The position numbers were made by a program, and so were the translations under genes. The notes below the pieces were generated by a model. That model had not been told where the DNA came from. It saw nothing but the letters and a program-made list of their open reading frames with translations, and did not search any database. This document shows positions 6,358 to 10,445 of a stretch of 10,445 nt of DNA, one piece after another (positions within the stretch are counted from its first letter, which is position 1; the number at the start of each line of letters is the position of its first letter). The stretch is from Chloroflexota bacterium (GTDB lineage Bacteria > Chloroflexota > Anaerolineae > Anaerolineales > DRMV01), in the NCBI GenBank assembly GCA_013153135.1, contig JAADFA010000125.1, positions 1 to 10,445 on the forward strand, given 5' to 3'.

Positions 6358-7116
6358 ATGGCGTTACAGGCAGTTTTGTTCGATTTGGACGGCACCTTGC
6401 GTGAGATGGACCCGCCGTTTCCCGCAATTTACCGGGACGCGTTGGCCTCCTTTGGCGTGCGCGTGACCCGCGACGCGGAGCGCGCAGCGTGGCGTTGGGC
6501 CCACGCGTTCTGGGCAGGGTCTGAGGAGTTGCATCGCCTCCTGGCCCAATATCGCACGGGGGACGGTCATCCAGAGGATGGGTTTTGGGTGGCCTATCAT
6601 GCGCGCAAGCTGGAGCGTTTGGGCCTGAGCCCGGCCCAGGCTGCGGCCATCGCGCCCGCGCTGAGCCAGGCCTTGAACGCGCGCATGGAACAGGCCGCGG
6701 ACCGCGCGCTGCCGGACGCGTTGCCTACCTTGTGCCGTTTGCGCGCGCTGGGGTACCGCCTGGCCGTGTTCACCAATCGCCGCGTCGCGCTCGACCCGAC
6801 CTATTTGGCGGACCTGGGCTTGGCCCCGTGTCTGGAGGCGGCCTGGTCCGCGGCGGAATTGGGCTACTTCAAACCCGACCCGCGCGCGTTCCACGCGGTG
6901 TTGCAGGCCTGGGGCCTGGCCCCACATACGGTGGTCTATGTAGGTGATAATTACTACGCTGATGCGTTGGGCGCGCAGCGTTCGGGTCTGGCTGCGGTGC
7001 TGCTCGACCGATACGATTTCTTTCCTGACGCCCAGGTGCCGCGCATTCGGCGCCTGGCAGAATTGCCGGAGGTGTTGCAGGCATGGTCGGCCGACGCGCG
7101 GCCTTCTACCCGGTAA
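6358..7116 (+). CDS. HAD-superfamily hydrolase (phosphatase-like)
   Basis: This 252-residue cytoplasmic enzyme probably removes phosphate from a small metabolite through an aspartyl-phosphate intermediate. All four HAD motifs are visible. Motif I is F-D-L-D-G-T-L (8-14) with nucleophile D9 and acid/base D11. Motif II is F-T-N (138-140). Motif III is K172 in G-Y-F-K-P-D-P. Motif IV is V-G-D-N-Y-Y-A-D (195-202), with D197 and D202 binding Mg. Residues about 16-115 form a helical cap of the C1 type, as in phosphoglycolate phosphatase-like members. The start at 6358 is preceded by GAGGGAG (6347-6353); open frame upstream would cross the likely -10 box. It overlaps the glycosylase gene by 34 bases, which suggests translational coupling. 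The substrate cannot be predicted from sequence. Confidence 0.88.
   Translation: MALQAVLFDLDGTLREMDPPFPAIYRDALASFGVRVTRDAERAAWRWAHAFWAGSEELHRLLAQYRTGDGHPEDGFWVAYHARKLERLGLSPAQAAAIAPALSQALNARMEQAADRALPDALPTLCRLRALGYRLAVFTNRRVALDPTYLADLGLAPCLEAAWSAAELGYFKPDPRAFHAVLQAWGLAPHTVVYVGDNYYADALGAQRSGLAAVLLDRYDFFPDAQVPRIRRLAELPEVLQAWSADARPSTR
7068..7072 (+). promoter_or_regulatory. Ribosome binding site for mpg, inside the HAD gene
   Basis: GGAGG lies 10 bases before the ATG at 7083. This is slightly long, but no other in-frame ATG, GTG or TTG exists between 7083 and the conserved core, so it supports the overlapping start. Confidence 0.5.
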
Positions 7117-7766
7117 CGACCTGGCCAGGTTGGCAGCCGCACCCGCGCGCAGGGCAGCCCATCCCCGCGGAGTGGTGGGCGCGGCCCGCGACCGAGGTCG
7201 CGCGAGCCCTGCTGGGCGCGCGGCTGGTGCGCCGCTGGCCCGATGGTATCACCCTCGCGGGCGTGATCCTCGAGGCCGAGGCCTATGGCCCCGAAGATGA
7301 CCAAGGCTGTCACTGCCGCGCAGGCCGTACCCGGCGTACCCAGGGGTTGTACGGTCCACCCGGCCACGCGTACGTATACTTCACCTACGGAATGCACTGG
7401 TTGTTCAACGTGGTCACCTTCCCCGACGGCGTGCCTGGCGCGGTACTGGTGCGCGCCTTATGGCCCACCGAAGACAGCCCAGCCTGGCGGGCACGCGTGG
7501 CCGGACGACCGTGGGCTCGCGCCCTGGATGGCCCAGCGAAACTCTGCCGCGCGCTGGCGATTGACGGCCGCTTTTATGGCCACGATGTCACCGACCCAAG
7601 AAGCGAGCTTTATCTGCTCTTTGATGGCCAATTCGCGGACGAAGCCGTGACCCAGAGCCCACGCGTGGGTTTAAACACAGTGCCGGAGCCGTGGCGAAGC
7701 ATTCCGTGGCGTTGGCGGGTTCGGCCGCCACGCATGGGTGGGCAGCGAGGGCCACGGTCCGCGTGA
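7083..7766 (+). CDS. mpg: 3-methyladenine DNA glycosylase (AAG/MPG family)
   Basis: AAG-family glycosylases flip out alkylated or deaminated purines such as 3-methyladenine and hypoxanthine and cut the N-glycosidic bond, starting base excision repair. The product has 227 residues. V-A-R-A-L-L-G (39-45) opens the core. E66-A-Y68 followed by H77 matches human AAG E125, Y127 and H136 with identical spacing; E66 would activate the water. Y-G-P-P-G-H-A-Y-V-Y-F-T-Y-G-M-H (90-105), the N-V-V strand and the P-A-K-L-C-R-A-L motif (151-158) are also family hallmarks, and I-P-W-R-W-R (207-212) matches the usual P-W-R near the end. About 28 extra residues, Pro- and Trp-containing, precede the core. No later start codon is available, so this extension and the overlap with the HAD gene appear real. 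fabI follows after 23 bases. Confidence 0.92.
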   Translation: MVGRRAAFYPVTTWPGWQPHPRAGQPIPAEWWARPATEVARALLGARLVRRWPDGITLAGVILEAEAYGPEDDQGCHCRAGRTRRTQGLYGPPGHAYVYFTYGMHWLFNVVTFPDGVPGAVLVRALWPTEDSPAWRARVAGRPWARALDGPAKLCRALAIDGRFYGHDVTDPRSELYLLFDGQFADEAVTQSPRVGLNTVPEPWRSIPWRWRVRPPRMGGQRGPRSA

Positions 7767-7789
7767 CCTTGCCTTGTGGGAGATGGAAC

Positions 7790-8599
7790 ATGGGCGTCTT
7801 AGACGGCAAACGCGCGTTGGTGTTCGGCGTGGCCAATCATCGCTCGATTGCGTGGGGCATCGCCAAAGCCTTCCACCGGGAGGGCGCGACAGTGGGGTTG
7901 AGCTACGCAGGGCCGGCCCTGGAGCGCCGGGTGCGCCCCTTGGCCCAGGAACTGGGCATCGAGTTCGTCGAGCCCTGCGATGTAACGAAGGACGAGGAAA
8001 TCGCCGCGATCGCAGCCAAAGCGCGGGACCATTTTGGCCAGATTGATATCTTGGTGCACTCGATCGCGTTCGCGGACCGCGAAGACCTCGCGCGGCCCTT
8101 TATCCAGACATCGCGCGCGGGGTTCCTGCTGGCTATGGAGGTCAGCGTGTATTCCCTGGTCGCGCTTGCGCGCGCGTTCCAACCTCTTATGCCTGCAGGC
8201 GGCTCAATCATTACGTTGACCTATTACGGCGGGGAGAAGGTCGCGCCGGGTTACAACGTGATGGGCGTGGCCAAGGCCGCGTTGGAATCCTCGATGCGCT
8301 ATTTAGCCTATGATTTGGGCCCCGCGGGTATCCGCGTCAACGCGATTTCCGCGGGTCCCATCAAAACTCTGGCCGCGGCGGGTGTGTCGGGGTTCAAGAC
8401 CATGTACAAAATGTTCCCCCTGCTCGCGCCGCTCAAGCAACCCGTCACCCAAGACGACGTGGGCAATGCCGCGGTGTTTCTGGCCTCAGATTGGGCCGCG
8501 AAGATAACGGGCCAGGTACTCTTCGTCGATAGCGGGATGAACATCATGGCCTTCCCCGATAAAGATACCTTGGTTCGGGAGTTTGGTGCAGGGGATTAA
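7790..8599 (+). CDS. fabI: Enoyl-[acyl-carrier-protein] reductase [NADH]
   Basis: FabI reduces trans-2-enoyl-ACP to acyl-ACP, the last step of each type II fatty acid elongation cycle, in the cytoplasm. The 269-residue protein is of normal length. The cofactor segment G-V-A-N-H-R-S-I-A-W-G-I-A (13-25) is diagnostic of FabI within the short-chain dehydrogenases. V-H-S-I-A-F (89-94) and the active site Y145, Y155-N-V-M-G-V-A-K162 show the Tyr-x6-Lys spacing that separates FabI from ordinary Tyr-x3-Lys reductases. A-G-P-I-K-T-L-A-A (188-196) leads into the substrate-binding loop, and F-V-D-S-G-M-N (245-251) is the usual C-terminal strand. The start at 7790 has GGGAG (7778-7782) 7 bases before it; a 33-codon upstream extension in the same frame overlaps mpg and is not conserved-looking. 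It is the last gene of the HAD-mpg-fabI run and could also have its own promoter, which I do not see. Confidence 0.93.
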   Translation: MGVLDGKRALVFGVANHRSIAWGIAKAFHREGATVGLSYAGPALERRVRPLAQELGIEFVEPCDVTKDEEIAAIAAKARDHFGQIDILVHSIAFADREDLARPFIQTSRAGFLLAMEVSVYSLVALARAFQPLMPAGGSIITLTYYGGEKVAPGYNVMGVAKAALESSMRYLAYDLGPAGIRVNAISAGPIKTLAAAGVSGFKTMYKMFPLLAPLKQPVTQDDVGNAAVFLASDWAAKITGQVLFVDSGMNIMAFPDKDTLVREFGAGD

Positions 8600-8757
8600 A
8601 TCGGCTGAATTAGCGTTAATTTGAGGTTTTTAGATCCAAATTACGAAAAATCTGGCGGACTGCGAGCCCATCTGCCGGTATTGACAGGGGTGGCTATCCT
8701 GTGATATGGTTGTAGATACCGCGTGTGCGGCAAGCTATCCCCCGGAAGGAGGAGCCT
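8600..8757. other. 158-base intergenic region, AT-rich in its first part
   Basis: The first 60 bases or so are far richer in A and T than the rest of the window. They hold a weak dyad, AATTA (8608-8612) and TAATT (8617-8621), and short T and A runs at about 8626-8631 and 8646-8650. No GC-rich hairpin with a following T-run is present, so I do not call a terminator. The second part carries the promoter and leader of the binding-protein gene. Confidence 0.5.
8681..8710 (+). promoter_or_regulatory. Strong promoter for the solute-binding protein gene
   Basis: TTGACA (8681-8686), a perfect -35, is followed after 18 bases by TATGGT (8705-8710), which is extended by TG at 8702-8703. The start would be near 8717, leaving a leader of about 40 bases with AAGGAGG (8746-8752) 5 bases before the ATG. 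An inverted pair ACAGG (8684-8688) and CCTGT (8698-8702), 9 bases apart, sits across the spacer and could be an operator. This is the best promoter in the window and fits an abundantly made binding protein. Confidence 0.65.
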
Positions 8758-10445
8758 ATGTGGCGTAAACGATGGATGCTCGTGCTGGCCGTCGTGGCGC
8801 TGTTGGCCGTAGCCGTCGCGGGCTGCGGTGGGCAGCCAGCGGCCACGACCGCAGCACCGGCGGAGAAGGCGACCGAGGCGCCCGCCGAAAAGGCGACCGA
8901 AGCGCCGGCCCCTAAGCCTACCGAGGCGCCCACGGAAGCACCTACCGAGGCGCCCAAGGTCGAGCGCAACGGCGCGTGGGTGGACGAGGTCACCTTCATT
9001 GCCGAGGCCGACAGCCAGGCGGCGGTCAAGCGCCTGCAAGAAGGTCTGATTGATGTCTACGCGTTCACCATTGGCGACGCGGACCTCTACAAATCGGCCA
9101 AGGCCGACCCCAACATCAAGGTCGTGGAATTCTTCGGCGTCTACAACGAATTGACCTTCAACCCCTACGGCGTCGAGGATGAAAACGGCCCCATTGAGCT
9201 GACGGTGCGCGGGGAAGATGGCAACCCCACCACGGTCAAGCTCAAGCCGGTCTTTGACAATGGCGCGTTCAACCCCTTCGCCAGCCCCAAGATCCGCGAG
9301 GCCATGAACTGGCTCGTGGACCGCAACTACATCGCCCAGGAGATCATGGGCGGTCTGGCGACGCCCAAGTACCTGCCCATCACCAGCGCGTTCCCCGACT
9401 ATGCTCGCTATATTGACACCGTCCGGGCCCTTGAAGCCAAATACGCGTACAACTTCGAGAAGGCCCAGGAGGTGGTGAGCGCGGAAATGGAGCGCTTGGG
9501 CGCGACCCTCAACGACGAGGGTAAGTGGGTCTACGAGGGCGAGCCGGTTACCGTGGTCGTCCTCATCCGCACCGAGGATGAGCGCAAGGAGATCGGCGAT
9601 TACTTCGCCAACCAGCTTGAAGCCCTGGGCTTCACGGTTGAGCGCCGCTATGGTAGCTTCGCGGACCTGAGCGCGTACTGGATCCGGGGCAACCCCGCGG
9701 ACGGTGAGTGGCACGTCTACACCGGCGGTTGGATCACCACCGCGGTGAGCCGCGATCAGGGTGGTAACTTCGAGTTCTTCTACACCCCGCGCGGCCTGCC
9801 CATCGCGCTCTGGCAAGCCTACAAGCCCAACGCGGAGTTCGACGAGGTCGCAGAGAAGCTCGCGAACAACAAGTTCAACTCCATGGAGGAGCGCGACGAG
9901 CTCTTCCGCAAGGCGCTGGAACTGGCCAACCAGGATTCGGTCCGCATCTGGCTGGTGGACCAGAAGTCCTTCTCGGTGGTCCGCAGCGACATTTCGGTCG
10001 CGTATGACCTGGCCGGCGGTATTTCCGGCGCGCAACTCTGGCCCTACACCCTGCGCAAGGGTGATGAGGTCGGTGGCAGCATCACCTGGGCCAACGCGGA
10101 CATCCTCTCGGATGTCTGGAACCCCGTTGGTGGCTCGGATGCCATCTACGATATGCAGGCCATCCGCGCGACTGGCGATTGGGGCACGGTCAGTGACCCC
10201 TACACCGGCCTTGCCTGGCCGCAACGCATTGAGCGGGCTGAAGTCTATGCCCAAAAGGGTCTGCCCATCACCAAGACCCTCGATTGGGTGGAGCTGAACT
10301 TCGTCGACGAGATTCAGGTCCCCGAGGACGCGTGGGTCGATTGGGACCCCGAGGCCCAGAAGTTCGTGACCTTGGCGGACTTGGGCGAGACCCGCACGGC
10401 CAAGCTCAAGAGCGTGGTCTATTACCCCGAGGATCTGTTCGACAA
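8758..10445 (+). CDS. ABC transporter family 5 (peptide-type) solute-binding lipoprotein, partial, with unusual domain order
   Basis: The visible 562 residues run off the right edge without a stop. Residues 1-22 form a lipoprotein signal (W-R-K-R, then a hydrophobic stretch) with lipobox V-A-G-C; C23 would be lipidated, anchoring the protein outside the membrane. Residues 33-66 are a T-E-A-P linker. From about 75 the sequence reads like the middle and C-terminal parts of family 5 (oligopeptide/nickel-type) binding proteins: L-Q-E-G-L-I-D-V-Y (93-101), L-T-F-N-P (132-136), N-P-F-A-S-P-K-I-R-E-A-M-N (172-184), then the C-terminal lobe to about 435. Residues 439-562 then resemble the usual N-terminus: G-G-S-I-T-W, N-P-V-G-G, D-P-Y-T-G-L (480-485), W-P-Q-R-I-E. 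About 37 residues separate L-T-F-N from the N-P-F motif, which looks like an insertion. The cargo is unknown and no permease genes are visible. Start and signal are secure; the permutation is my inference. Confidence 0.88.
   Translation, partial: MWRKRWMLVLAVVALLAVAVAGCGGQPAATTAAPAEKATEAPAEKATEAPAPKPTEAPTEAPTEAPKVERNGAWVDEVTFIAEADSQAAVKRLQEGLIDVYAFTIGDADLYKSAKADPNIKVVEFFGVYNELTFNPYGVEDENGPIELTVRGEDGNPTTVKLKPVFDNGAFNPFASPKIREAMNWLVDRNYIAQEIMGGLATPKYLPITSAFPDYARYIDTVRALEAKYAYNFEKAQEVVSAEMERLGATLNDEGKWVYEGEPVTVVVLIRTEDERKEIGDYFANQLEALGFTVERRYGSFADLSAYWIRGNPADGEWHVYTGGWITTAVSRDQGGNFEFFYTPRGLPIALWQAYKPNAEFDEVAEKLANNKFNSMEERDELFRKALELANQDSVRIWLVDQKSFSVVRSDISVAYDLAGGISGAQLWPYTLRKGDEVGGSITWANADILSDVWNPVGGSDAIYDMQAIRATGDWGTVSDPYTGLAWPQRIERAEVYAQKGLPITKTLDWVELNFVDEIQVPEDAWVDWDPEAQKFVTLADLGETRTAKLKSVVYYPEDLFD
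8854..8955 (+). repeat. Tandem A-P-x-x-K-x-T-E / T-E-A-P linker repeat
   Basis: Residues 33-66 of the binding lipoprotein repeat A-P-A-E-K-A-T-E twice, then A-P-A-P-K-P-T-E once, then T-E-A-P units. The DNA copies are imperfect at codon third positions (GCG/GCA, ACC/ACG), so the protein pattern is kept better than the DNA. It is a flexible spacer between the lipid anchor and the folded domain. Confidence 0.75.

Noticed and set aside
8608..8650. Possible terminator after fabI
   Set aside because: The only stem is five A-T pairs with a short loop, and the T-run is not directly behind a GC-rich hairpin. It would not be stable enough to call.
8758..9060. Frameshift or truncation explaining the missing N-terminal domain of the binding protein
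   Set aside because: Signal peptide, lipobox, linker and the following domain are in one continuous frame with consistent codon use, and the N-terminus-like segment is found later in the same chain.
8641..10254. Long antisense open frame of 537 codons opposite the binding-protein gene
   Set aside because: The plus strand has a complete signal peptide, lipobox, ribosome site, strong promoter and recognisable family motifs. The antisense frame is a by-product of GC-rich codon use and its translation shows no recognisable domain.
1..10445. CRISPR array, tRNA, rRNA, insertion sequence, phage or defence genes
   Set aside because: I found no regularly spaced repeats, no transposase or integrase motifs and no tRNA-like fold while reading both strands; the genes are metabolic and envelope functions.

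Overview
The window is a GC-rich (roughly 60 percent or more by eye, with very frequent CGCG), densely packed bacterial chromosome segment. I see no mobile element, CRISPR array, tRNA or rRNA. Several features suggest a Chloroflexi (Anaerolineae-like) bacterium: a Thr-Glu-Ala-Pro-rich linker behind a lipoprotein Cys, a membrane protein with a long Ser/Thr-Pro linker and a C-terminal SH3-like domain, and a solute-binding protein of a type I associate with that phylum. This assignment is an inference; no marker gene is present.

Layout. Positions 1-1455 are read on the minus strand: a multi-spanning membrane protein with an SH3-like tail (274-1455), then, 28 bases further, the N-terminus of a phosphoglucomutase/phosphomannomutase (1-245, cut by the window edge). 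A 99-base divergent promoter region (1456-1554) separates these from a plus-strand run with short gaps of 31 and 28 bases: a fumarylacetoacetate hydrolase (FAH) family enzyme (1555-2577), UDP-glucose 4-epimerase galE (2609-3595) and an EcfT/CbiQ-like transporter subunit (3624-4436). This run collides tail to tail, sharing one TTAA, with a minus-strand LtaS/sulfatase-like membrane enzyme (4433-6253). A second divergent region (6254-6357) leads to a plus-strand set: HAD phosphatase (6358-7116), 3-methyladenine DNA glycosylase (7083-7766, overlapping by 34 bases) and enoyl-ACP reductase fabI (7790-8599). After a 158-base AT-rich gap holding a strong promoter, a family 5 solute-binding lipoprotein begins at 8758 and runs off the right edge.

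How the genes fit together. Phosphohexomutase and GalE would supply and interconvert sugar nucleotides, and the LtaS-like enzyme could modify envelope glycans or lipids, so an envelope theme links three transcription units without proof of a joint pathway. FabI feeds membrane lipid synthesis. The FAH enzyme, HAD phosphatase and glycosylase are general metabolism and repair. EcfT has no ATPase or S-component partner in view.

Most genes are ordinary housekeeping. The strongest candidate for something unusual is the solute-binding protein at the right edge: the segments normally found in the C-terminal part of family 5 binding proteins come first, and a segment resembling the normal N-terminal part follows, suggesting a circular permutation or a tandem fusion.
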